From the NCBI GenBank assembly GCA_964035545.1, contig OZ037771.1, positions 3,118,128 to 3,182,127 of the forward strand: a DNA stretch of 64,000 nucleotides, read 5' to 3'. The stretch comes from Bugula neritina. Lineage: Eukaryota > Bryozoa > Gymnolaemata > Cheilostomatida > Bugulidae. Below are positions 32,750-45,600 of the stretch, in pieces. A program made the translations under genes and the position numbers. How positions within the stretch are numbered: position 1 is the stretch's first letter; each line of letters opens with the position of its first letter. The notes beneath the pieces are model-generated. The model saw only the letters and a program-made list of their open reading frames with translations, did not search any database and was not told the origin of the DNA.

Positions 32750-35304
32750 TATAGCAGTCCACAGGTATCCCGTAGATTCTGCAGTCTGAGTATTCTTACT
32801 AGCTGAGCTTATAGTTTTAGCTAAAAAACGCCAAAAAGTTAAGACCTGTTTATAATTATTTGCTACGAGTATGAGGATGTATTTAAAAAAATGTTCGTGT
32901 ATAACAATAGCTTTGTATGACTATTAGTATTCTATAGTCTATACTATACACTGCTTTATCAACAATCAAGTTCAACATTGAAATCTTTAAAGTTATACCT
33001 TTAAATTTTATAAGTATAACCTAAACTATAAACTTAAACTTGTATTAAATCCATTAAACTAATATTAACAATTAGATTATCAAAATTATTATGAAATGAT
33101 TATTATGATTAATATCAATATGAATATAAATGCAAAATAAGAATATAGACAATATATTATTAATTATGATTATGAAATATAAAATATTTTAAAGTTGATA
33201 ATGATAAGTCATAAACTAAAACTCAAACTCAAACTGAAACTTGAAGTTTGAATAGCTGTGCCAGTTGTCTGTTAGTGTTACTGTTAGACATAACTAGTAA
33301 CTACCACCAAGTACACCTATCCGGTAGAAAATTTAAGTTAAAAACAGATGGATACAAAAATCAGTAAACTTTAATTACAAATCATTATTAGTATACAGCA
33401 TATACAATACCATTGGTACTTTGTTTGGCTAAGCAACTGCAATGATTTAAAATTTATCCTGGCAATGGTTACTTTTTTATCCTTGACATAGACCAATTTC
33501 TTGAAAACTAGTAGCTTTTGTTTAGCTCTCCTGGATATGTATAAAAAGTATAAAGATTTGGGCTATGTCACATGGTTCAAGGTTAAACTGCATCATTCAC
33601 ATTGTACTGCATGCATCAAGGATAATCTAAAAGTATATCAGTGATTATGATAAGCATAATTATATAATTATATTGGTGCATCTGTAATCTCACGCAAGTT
33701 GGTGCACCTGTAATATAGTAACAAATTAAAATTGTTCTTTGTGCTATGTATAAATTTTAGACATACACAATTTTGGCGAAGATTAGAAATAGATGTAGTT
33801 GACTAGTTGTACTTCAACTTTTAGTTTTAGTACTAGTAGGAGTAGAGCTCCCAGTGCATGATTTATTGATTATGATGATAATTTATATCATGGTGATGAT
33901 GATGATCATGATCATGACGAAAAACTGGTGCACATGCCATTCGTCTTAGATTGATATCCGTTCATCACTATGAGTATGAGCATGAATATGTTAATGAGTC
34001 ATGACTATCAGACTGAGACTCAGTATCACTATCAATACAGTATGAGTATGAGTATGACTATCACTATGAGAATATTGTACATAATGATGATGATTATCGC
34101 TATGATCATGTTGTTTATAATTTTTTTATAATGTAAATAATTACAATATCAAAATAATTGATAATGATACAATAATTGATGATAATCATAATGAATTTCT
34201 AATTATTATAAATTTTAAGGAAATTAACATTTTATTCTTACAGTCAATGTTATACTTATACTTATACTTATAGTTATGCTTATAGTGATAGACATATTTT
34301 ATATTTGAAATAATAATGTTGATCATCTAATCATGTGCAACACATTTGACTATGTAAATGCTGATAGGATTATCATAATTATAGGTATAATTTAAAATTA
34401 TTGTGTTTCTGTAATAAAAAATATTTTATTGCTCTTGGTATGTGCTAAGAGTAGGAGCAAGGGCAATGGTAAATAGTATTGTTATAATGTGATTTTGCTT
34501 GTTGTATCTTATAACTTGAAGTTAAATTCTATGACGCAACTTGTCTTCTCATAATATAGTTAGTTGCTATACAATCATTCTATGCATATAAGTTGTTGGT
34601 AATTACTTTAGTTATGTCTTCTTGTAGATGTACTAACTCTCGACTATTGGGACATCTACTTGAATTGTGATCTTGTAAGAGAAGCGAGTTTAGTAAGCTT
34701 TTAGTAGAACTCCTGGCAGCTACCTCAATGTCAGTTTCTTGGCCGTTATAAGGGTAGGTAAAGTTCTTGTAGAGAATGGGTCTGCTGAAGACATGCATAA
34801 AATCTCTTTACTCAGCAATGATGGTCAGAAGGATTAGGAGTATGACCTTTGCTATAAGTATATATGTGTGTGTGCGAGTGTACGTTTGAGAGAAGGACAT
34901 GCATGTAATCTATACGTAAAGTGGTTCAAAATCTAAGAACAAAGTGGTGTAAAGCTACAACTTTTAATACAATGCAATGATCTTAGATCTTGAAGGAAAT
35001 GTTGAAGTCAGAATATTAAACTTCGTATATCTGTCACAGTAATATAACTATTAGTATAAACAGTATATATAACAAGTGAGGTCTACTTTATCATATAAGT
35101 AGAACTGGTATGCTTATGCTATTAGTCTATGGTTATGTTCATCAATCAAGACTAAGGCTTTTGCAAACATTTTCTCAATGGTCAGCAATGAAAAATATCC
35201 TACATCATTTGTTTTTACAAAAGGCTTTCTTGCAAGCTTTACCTGCTATACCTGTAAAAGAGGCCAGTGCTCAAAGTCTGGAAAAATCTTTAAATATATA
35301 TATG

Positions 35305-35321
35305 TCTACTACTACTACTAT

Positions 35322-35407
<86 letters not shown>

Positions 35408-35460
35408 TTACTGCTACTGCTGCTGCTACTGCTGCTACTAATACTACTACTACTACTCTA
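35305..35460. repeat. Long (TAC)n trinucleotide tract, about 50 units
   Basis: About 33 nearly uninterrupted CTA/TAC units are followed by a mixed ACT/GCT tail. All frames are open only because the repeat lacks stops in these phases; it is not treated as coding. Confidence 0.95.
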
Positions 35461-36026
35461 GTAAACTACTATCGCTGCATTTTTATATAACTATCTGCCA
35501 GAAATAGCTATCAATGGCTAATAAATTATTGAAGCAATTTAATTATTTTGTAGGGTAAACTTTATATTATAATGCAATAGCTTGCACAGACCCAACAGTT
35601 ATTCATCAAATAAAATGTCCAACTCTGTCTAAAATGAATGGTTCTTCAATGGATATTTGATAGAGTATATTTGTATTTGCAAATAAGTGTCTCTATTTTT
35701 AGTATATTATTACATTTATTACAGGCTCAAGCAAGTTATTGACAAAAGTTTTTTATCTATTTATATTATGTATCTTAACTTTTAGGCTTGTAACTTTTAT
35801 TTATTTTTTATTTTACATGTAAAATATATTTAGACATTGCTAAGTATATTACTTCTTCGAAATCAACAGTTGTCAATTTATTTCTGTGACTGGAAGTTTA
35901 TATTGTATAGAAAATTTTTTAAAGCCTTCATTTGGCAGAGTTTGATATTTTTAAATATGTTGGTTTTAATTTTAGGCGGTTTATTTTTATATAAAGATGC
36001 AGTGAGTTGCTGGTGGAACATTCCAG

Positions 36027-36183
36027 ATGGAATTTCTGGACGGCGTCAAGCTGAAACCTAGACATTCCAGGTTCGAGAGGTTTCGGCGTCGAGTTAGGAA
36101 ACTTCTAAGCCAATCAAAAGCTGCCACAGCAACAGAAACCATTCCTCTATTCGACAGCTGTGAACAGCAGCAGGTAAAACTTG
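36027..36183 (+). other. Possible alternative first exon of the flippase gene
   Basis: An ATG at 36027 opens a frame rich in Arg and Lys (RFERFRRRVRKLL) that ends in TETIPLFDS, which recalls the polar N-termini of P4-ATPases, followed by a strong GTAAGT donor at 36184 (also GTAAAA at 36174). Joined to an AG at 36666 it would stay in frame and extend the flippase to about 1,256 aa. That acceptor is poor. The exon may instead be 5' UTR spliced to the AG at 36694, just before the ATG at 36696. Confidence 0.4.
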
Positions 36184-36695
36184 GTAAGTGATACTCAGAC
36201 TATAATCAACTCTCTGCTTTACTCAAACTTTTGTTTTCAAGCATTTTTATATTTTATCACAATGTTGTTATAAAAATATATAATTTAGTTGTATTTGTCA
36301 ATATTTTGTAGTTTAGGGCAAAAAATCATATATATTAGCAGCTAAACTGCTAAAAATAACTAAAAAATGGAGATATCGAGTGTGTAATAGATTTAGTAAC
36401 ATAACGCATTTACAATGTTATACATGTATCATAATGTTATATATTATAATGTTATATATCATAATGTTATGTATCAGAATGAAAATAGCATGTACAATTG
36501 TTTATTAAATTCCTGGTATGTTGTTGAATTCTAGTTTAAAGTGAAAGATAATTATTGCATAGTTTGTAAGAGCAACATTTTTCTACTTTATGCCTAACAA
36601 TGGTAGAAGTGAAATACATGTTTAGATAGTTAGCAATGGCTCTGTTTACAATGCTCACTTGGTAAGGCTTTGGTGTGTTACTGTACAATGCTAGA

Positions 36696-39600
36696 ATGCC
36701 CAAGTTCAAAATTCCAGGCAAAGGCAAAAGTACGAACAGTCTAAGTCGGCCCCATCGCGACGTTGTCATCGGAGAGCCAGATGTTCAGGGTAGATTCGCT
36801 GGAAACCAGATCAGGTCAGTGAAAGTGGCAACGAGCTCTGGCATCTTCTAAGTCAGCGCTCGGGTTTAATCTATTTTCTAGCTGTTATGTTGTAATAACT
36901 GTACAAGTATATTATTCATTCTAGATTGTAATGAACGAGTGAGTTATTCTATATTGTAATGAACTATTGAATTATTCTAAATTGTAGCACTGGAAAATAC
37001 AACTTCTTCACATTTATTCCAAGATTTCTCTTCGAACAGTTTAGAAAGTATGCCAACATATTCTTCCTCTTCATATCCTGCTTGCAGGTAGGTCATCTAT
37101 TCTACGTAATGACCTTGACCTTTAGCATGCGGTGAAGATCACGTCATATGATGACAGTTCAGCCACCTCCACACATGTCCGTTCACATGTTTAACTCTAT
37201 CATTAGCACTTTATAATGATAGTTGGTAACCTTCACCAGGCTAATGAACTGTAGACTAACATATTCACTATAATCACAAGATGCACATTATGATTAACAT
37301 GTTTTCATCTAGTCAGTTCCTTTACAAACTGATGATTCTACAGCCACTTACTAGTAATAATACGATATATGGTGATACAAATGTAGTGGGAGACTGCATA
37401 GGGGGGAGGGGAGGGGGACTGCATAGGGGGGAGGGGAGGGGGACTGCATAGGGGGAGGGGAGGGGGACTGCATAGGGGGAGGGGAGGGGGACTGCATAGG
37501 GGGAGGGGGTCTCATTACGTAATCTCATATTGCTGATAGCATCATCATCTGACTGCAGTAGTTGCATCTCTGTTTATACAATACTTAGTCACATGTTATA
37601 TGATGAAGGAAATAGTATGCTGGTGGTAGGGTTAGAACCCTTACAGCATCAGCTGAGCAGTGGAGAGTTACCCTTTACCCTCTACTCTATAAGCCACTAT
37701 ATGTTGGTGATTAGTAATATAAGGCATATGTAGACTCATGTGGGTTTATAGTCGCCATTCCTGTGAGAAACCCTGTCGGTAAAGGGTTTTTTAAAGCGAG
37801 CTAAGGACTTATTTTCTATTGATGCAAAGAAAGTTTCTTCTCAAATTACCATCACTAATGTCCTTTACTTAGGTTTACTGAGCCAACGCTCTAATCACTA
37901 GACCACTGCTGCACTCTATAAAGCATATGTTGTGCATAGTATAAAGTATACGCGTCATTATAATGTGTGTTTATAAAATGTTACAGCAAATTCCAGGAGT
38001 GTCGCCGACGGGCCGGTACACCACTGTCGTACCCCTAGTCTTTATACTTATACTCTCTGCACTTAAAGAGCTTGTTGAAGATATTGTGAGTACTTGTCTT
38101 AATATTTATACTCCATCATGTGAAGTGAGTTTATTCAACATTGTCTTTCACCAAACATAATTTCAATTGTTTGCCTTAAGGTTTACGCTGTTATCCGTTC
38201 TAGTATGAGAAGTGTGTACTATTAAATAATGTGAATGTAATAAAGTTGTCGAAAATCAAATTTGAAGAAAATAAACTTCAAATCGTCTAAAGCACCCTGA
38301 AATTAAAAAAGCAACTTTGAAAATATAAGAAATATAAAAGTTAGAGAAATATATAGTTGGCTTTGTTTAAGCAAATAAAGATATATGCAATGCTGTGTTG
38401 TATAATCAAATGATATATATAAGAATCAATAGTTTAGTAGTATTAATAGAGAGTTATACGTCTGCAATTTATCAGCTATAAGATATGATATTAACAGCTT
38501 GCGTGTAATCTTTACCCAAATCTAATTAGCTGCTCTAAAACTACCAAATCAAGCACCACTCTAGCAGCATGAACTAGGCCATCTTTATCGGCCTCCATGT
38601 TTTTGACTTGTGTACATCTTGTCACTACAGCAAGCAGCATATGCTGGTATTATTCACATAGCTGAGGTTGAATACGAACACTCAGCTCAGCTGTGCAGTG
38701 TATGATGAAATTCTCTATTGCTAATGTGTACAGTTTTATAACATGTGATAATATAGGACTACAGCATTAGGGTTCTTCATTCAATGCTTTCACACTCTCA
38801 CCACCTGTTTTTAGTAAGTCAAATCTCCAATTAAGTTACAAGTATTATTAATAGTCGTAACTTGTACGTTTATTGCACATTTTAATTGTAATACAAATGG
38901 ATTAGGTGAACTTTCACTCAAGCAAATGCTGATTTCTACTGTGAAGGGGACAATATGATGTAACACAGCGAGTGCAAGTTTTTTTTATTCAAATTAAATG
39001 CTCTATTAGAATAACAGTCACCTGGCACAACCCACAAGCCTATTTCGTTCAATCGTGACGCAGTATTGTGTCTATCCATTTATATATGTATAGTCCTTGC
39101 TTGTTGCTGTAGAAACGACACACAGAAGATTCAAAGGTGAATAACTCCAAAGTGCTGGGTGAGTGAACTCCCCACCCCTCTTTACTATAATTATGGTACT
39201 TAACTATGTAGAGGTTGACTATTGTTCCCTGTTTCGCCTTATATTTTCATATCTGGGCATTTTTCAAATGTTTTAAAGCCTTTGTTCTATTAGAAATTCT
39301 TTTGAGTGAAGAAAGCTGCTATGGAAATCAGTCTACACTTCTACTTTTATATCACTATCTATTTGTCTACCCCTCTATATTCTCATCTACCTGTATACAC
39401 TCCTGTTCTCCTACTAATTTAGTTCTCAAAGGTAAACAGTGGGTTACTGTGAAATGGAGAGATCTCAAAGTTGGTGATATGATAAAACTTACTGACGGCT
39501 CCTTGATACCAGCCGACACACTTCTACTCTCTTCTTCTGAACCCCAGGCTATAGCCTATATTCAGACTGCAAACTTGGATGGGGAGACAAACCTAAAAAT

Positions 39601-42600
39601 ACGCAAGGTGAGGTTATATTATACAATATACTGTACACACTATACAATATACTGTACATACTATACAATATACTGTACATACTATACAACATACCACACG
39701 CTGATATCTTGTATTACTATACATATAAATGTTTATAATTAAGAAGAAACATATAACTAAGTGTAACCTCTATATTCATGATATCTACAAACAAGATAAG
39801 ATTTATCTGCTTGTGCTCGCAGGGTGTGAGCCTCACTGCCAATGTGCTAACTGCTGCAGAACTGGCTGACCTCAAAGGTCACGTAGAGTATGAGGCACCC
39901 AACAGATATCTATACGACTTTATCGGTACCATATACTTGGGCGATCGTCCGTAAGTTACGGTTATTTGTATTTGTATTGATATTTTAGAGTTTAGTCTAT
40001 TCCTATTTTGCCTCAGTCTCGGTTTGCCAATGATAGAGTTACTTAGCATGAGAACTAGTTACTTAGCATGAGAACTAGTTGCTTGGCATGAGAACTAGTT
40101 GCTTGGCATGATTAGTAGTATTCATTCATTTACAATCGGAGAACAAGTGACCTGGCCAGTCTAATTTTAAAAAAGAAGACGATCCTTGGCACTGCTTACT
40201 ATTTCAACCTTTCTAAGTGTTTACAACTTCAGTTATATCAACTAGTAATGTTATTTCCTTGTTCACGTTCAGCGGGTTACCACTTGGACCCAGCGAACTG
40301 CTCCTCAGAGGGTCTAAGTTACAGAACACTTCCTGGGTGTTTGGTTTAGTGATCTACACCGGAGAGGAGAGCAAACTCAGACTAAACAGCGTGAAGACGC
40401 CCTTAAAGAGATCACACGTGGAGAAGCTCACCAACATCCAGGTAATTTCTCTTACAGTATGACTTGGGATCTCGCATAATGAATCATTTCCAGTGTAGCT
40501 TTAGTGTTCATTGGTTTGGTTTTCACGGCTGATTTAATTATTTGAGATATTTGCTTTGCATAAGGCAGGTTTACAGCTAAGGCTACAACTATCAAAACTT
40601 TCTCAACATCAAAATATGCCTAACCAGTTATATAATTCTAAGCACTTGTTTCATGGTTTACTTTTCCAATAATTTTTTGTGTGAAACAATAGAGTTGTCA
40701 CCTCTTTCTAGTGATTTATACACTCGACATAGTATCACTATATTAACATGTAACTTGGGATGTGGCCATATCAGTAGCCCTGCTGTCATGCTGCTGTCTC
40801 TGTTATTCCGGAATATTCCACAGATTCTGCTGCTGTTTGGAACTCTACTTCTACTCAGCATTCTCACTTCTGTTGCTAACTTCTTGTGGAACTCGAAGAA
40901 CGAGAAAGGCACTTGGTACTTTGAGTGGGACGGTATGTTGCTCAAGTTTAACTTGTCGTCTTTTTTTCACGCCATGTTCTACTTTGTAGTTCAAGCAGCT
41001 TAATTTCTTTCAGTATTATCAGCTTGCCATTTTCAATTAGTACTGGTTTGATATTTGCCGTTGATATACATCCCCGTTTAAACATGATGGCTTTGTTGTA
41101 GTAATTCGATGAATCGGTGTTTACCTAAATTTTTACAGCTTCTAGTAAATAAAGCTTATACATAGCACATGCTATTATTTTCTAGCAAACACTAAACAGC
41201 AGTTAAGAAGATGTCATTTCATGAGATTTTTATTGCAAATATGGTGTGTAGCCTAATGGTAGCCATTTAATTTAGATCTTGGTCACAGTTAAAACAGTGT
41301 TCTAATACTCCAGTTTGCTAAATTGAAGTATAATTAGTTTGTAGATTTTGTGTTACTTTTTATCAGAAATTGAGTAATGATTCAATTGTGTTTTAGTTTC
41401 GTCTTTCATCCTCCAGTTCCTCACGTACGTTATACTCTACAACAACCTCATTCCCATCAGTCTTCAAGTCACTCTTGAGTTTGTCAAGTTTGTCCAGGCG
41501 TTCTACATAAACTGGGACGAGGACATGTACTACAAGGAGATTGACTGCCCCGCAGTCGCCCGCACCAGCAATCTCAACGAGGAGCTCGGCCAGGTTGAGT
41601 TCTCGAATTTGTTGTTTATGCGAAAAGATAACTCCTGTTAGGTGGCCTTTGCAAAATGTAATCTAGAAGTACAAATAATTCCACACAACTATCATTACAC
41701 AAACTTTTAGTTGAAGGGAGTTGTCTTCTTTATTGGAGGCTACAATTCGAATCTGTTACAAAAACTGACTTCACGTTTTAATATTCACCAGTTATAATAA
41801 AAAAGTTTTCTTAAATTATTGTTAGAATTTAGCAAAAACTAACTGTAATTAAATGCTGATTATTAAATAAAATAATTACTAATAAATTTTCTGTTGTCCA
41901 GTTTCAAAACATTCGCCTGCAGCATGAATAAAAAGCAGCAGAGCCTTATTAGTCAAGTTTCTATAACACTGTCTGTTTAAGATAAATCTATTTATTGCAG
42001 ATAAAACATCTGTTCTCAGATAAAACTGGCACACTGACAAGGAATGTGATGGAGTTTAAAGGGTGCACAGTGAATGGCACTGTGTATAGGTTAGTAGGAT
42101 GTATTATTAGTCAGTTCTTACTGGATATCGAATATGTTTCCACTATGAACTTGATCAGCTGGTCACTCAATACAAAGACTCATTTTGCTATGAATTTACT
42201 CCTTGGCTAGTTTATTTACCCACTAGTCTTATTAATCCATTCTTAATTGGATAATTGAGCCTAGTTTATCAACTAGACCTGACTAAACCGAAATTCCAGT
42301 CTGGTTAGTTGTAATTCTTCAGCTGACTGATGTGTGTATATACTTTCTATAATTTCTGCGTTGCACAATTTCTATGTATATCATATCTGCATATAACATA
42401 TCTGCATATAGCATATATCTGCATATAATGTATCTGCATACAACGTCTGCGTATAATGAAATGAGATGAGGTTATCAACAAATGACTGATTTTTTATTAA
42501 CTTTATTATAGTGGAACTTTTAAAATCTCGTTGTGGTTGAAAAATTTGCACTGCATTATACTAGATAAGATAAATTTATGCTGTCAGCTGTCTACCACGT

Positions 42601-45600
42601 TATATGGTGTTGCAGGGATGATGTATCCAATGATGACTCACTCAGACTGAGGGATCTCAAAGACAGAGTTGGAGAGAAACATGTGAGCTTTTCCTCTTCA
42701 CAGTTTTCTTCTACTATAATTGTTTTTGTTGAAATGTAGAGATCATGTTGGGAATTTTCATTATGTAGTTCCCATGTTGTATTTCCAAGATATATAGGTT
42801 ATGTGTTCACTTGAGCGTGATTGAATACTGCTACCACCTGGTAATAACCTTTGGTTTTTATTATGTGTGATATCTATGTTCTACAATAATTATATTTTAT
42901 CAAATTATATATCAGGAAGACGCTAAAAAGATTCAAGAGTTTATGAAGTTTCTGGCAGTGTGCCATACGGTCGTACCTGAACGTAAAGATAATGGAGAAT
43001 ATGTGTACCAGGCATCTTCACCAGGTGACTGCTATGTTTATACGGTATACAGTGTTATACAGTATTATTATACTGTCTAGTGCAGAGTATAACTATACAA
43101 TATGCAGTTGTACTATACATTATGCAGTATTACTTTATATTGGAGAGTATTATTGGATACACTATATACTATACAGCTCACAGTAACACTTCACAGTATG
43201 CAGTATTATAATACATTAATACTATATGCTATATAATACACAGTATTATTGTACACTATATAATATACATATACAGTAATACTATATACTATATAGATAC
43301 ATTATAGACTAGAATTTATTCTTTAGATGAAGCAGCTCTGGTCTCCGGTGTTCAAAAACTTGGCTGGCAGTTCACAGAGCGTACCCCTGACACTGTCACT
43401 ATCAAACAGGTGTGTGTGGTGCTATGTTTGTGTGGTAGTCATAACAACTAGCTCAGCGTGGTAGTCATGGCAACCATTTCAAGATGGCAGCCATGGTAAC
43501 TGTTGTTTGTGTAGTTGCTGCAGAAACTATCATTATTTCAATCAATATTTTAGAGTATTATTCTACTAGCTGTAGTGATCACTGTGTATATACTGTATAC
43601 AGTCAGTTCTGCTAACCCCAGTTTTAATGCCGTTTTCTCACACAGTATTACAACTACTTTCTTTATGTTAGACAAGGTTGCTCATGGTGCTTGACTCGTT
43701 TCAGAATGGAAAGGATGAGACCTACGACTTGCTCAATGTCATAGACTTTACGAGTGATCGCAAAAGGATGTCGGTTATCGTGAAGGATAGGAAAGGGGTC
43801 ATCAAGCTGATGTGCAAAGGGGCTGTATGTTTCACACTTCTACTACCTCCTAGTATAGTTTATACAGCTGTGTGTATATTTACTTTTAATTCAATTTGTT
43901 TTAATTGTATATATTTCATCTGTTAATTCATACTGAGGCGAAATCAAAGCCTTAGATTGTGAGTAGCAAGGCATTCCTTCTATGTTTTAACAATTAAATG
44001 CATTTCAAATAAATTAGTTTTTTTTTTATTCACAACTTTGTTTAGCTGACAACTATACCTAAAACAATATTTCATTTAATATTATTTTCATTATTCTCTG
44101 GGTTATTTAAGTTTGAAATTATAAGTTTGGGTGGTCTCACTAGCGCCCGCAGCCCACCTGGCACACTGCGTTGGTTACTAGACTAACCCTCCATCTTGTC
44201 ACAGGACTCGGTGATATTTGAAAGACTCAAGTCTAACCAACCAGGTGTGAGAGAAATCGAGAGTCACCTGCAAGACTTTGCTCAAGTCGGACTCAGAACC
44301 CTCTGTCTGGCTCAACGAGTCTTGACTTCTTCTGAATACGAGGAGTGGAATACCAAGTAGGAGTTGTCTTTTCTCTATGTTATTATACCTAGCTGCTTGC
44401 GCCATGTAGGAGTTGTCTTTTCTCTATGTTAGTTGCTAATACTTAGCTGGTTGTAACATTTAGCAGTTTTCTTACTTGTAGCCGGTCTTAAACTCGTCTT
44501 GCAGTGTAGGGCTCAATATCTTTGTTCAATGTATTTCTCTAATATCTTGAAAAAATGTTGGATATTGAAACAATTTTTTGGATATTTTCTTTGGACTCCT
44601 GTGTTCTACTTTGATTAGAGTTTGAGTATTAAATAATAGTCATACAACTAATTTCATTATATAATACAATAGTATCATTTATATGTTGCATGTTGCGTAT
44701 TATATGCTATATGTTACATATTATATACTGTATGCTGTGTTATATATTATATTGTTGGACTTGTGATATACCACCAGGTTTCATGAGGCCAGCTGTGCAC
44801 TGAATAACCGGGAAGGGCTGGTCAGTGAAGCAGCCGAACTGATAGAACAGGAACTGACTCTAATTGGAGCCACGGCTATCGAGGACAAACTGCAAGAGGT
44901 TATATCACTGCATTACTGTTATTTGAGTGTTGTGTTTTTTCATACCTTTTATCTCCATGCATCCTGTAATTATATAAATATACAAGTGAGCATGTGCATA
45001 TATGTTAATTGTATGTATAGAGCATTGGAAGAATTTATCGGTTTTCAGTTTTTTAAAAACATAAATTTTTGATTTTAAATTTGGCAGTCATTCTTTTTTC
45101 TAAGAATAATATAAGTTTCTGGTAATGCCATATCTCTAAGAATTGTATCGATACGCCATATCCCTAAACTAAGCCGTACATCCGATATACTCTTGCTTTA
45201 GTTTTTTGTTCTTGTTATCTTTTTTTGGTTTTTCATGTTTATTTTTCTTGTCATTTTTCTTGACATTTTTTCATCAGTTATTAATGGCATGTTTATTATG
45301 TAATACTAAACACAAGTTGTACATGCTGCTATCTATCTAACCTACCCCCTAAATGCTTGCTACTAATACACTCCTGCTCTGCTCACTAATTCCTTCAACT
45401 CTGACTGTGCCTGGTGGTGTGTAGGGTGTCCCAGACTGCATTGCTAGCTTGATGAAAGCCGACATCAAAATATGGGTGCTAACCGGTGATAAACAGGAAA
45501 CGGCTATTAACATCGGTACGTCTGCTAACAGTCTGCTGCTAATCTCTTCAAACTGCGCTTATTAAACCTTTCAAGTGAAAACTGCATGATTTTAACCAGT

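Larger units (their letters stand above)
32750..36695. other. Intergenic region between NFATC2IP-like and flippase genes
   Basis: This 3.9-kb stretch lies between two diverging genes, so it should hold both promoters. It contains degenerate ATGAT/GAGTATG motifs (33850-34100), a TACTTATACTTATA tract (34250-34290) related in reverse complement to one near 450, the (TAC)n tract at 35305-35460 and a possible first exon at 36027-36183. No other gene is recognised. Confidence 0.45.

Noticed and set aside
35110-35490. Open frames coding for poly-Thr or poly-Tyr
   Set aside because: They are produced by the (TAC)n tract. There is no start context, splice support or conserved sequence.
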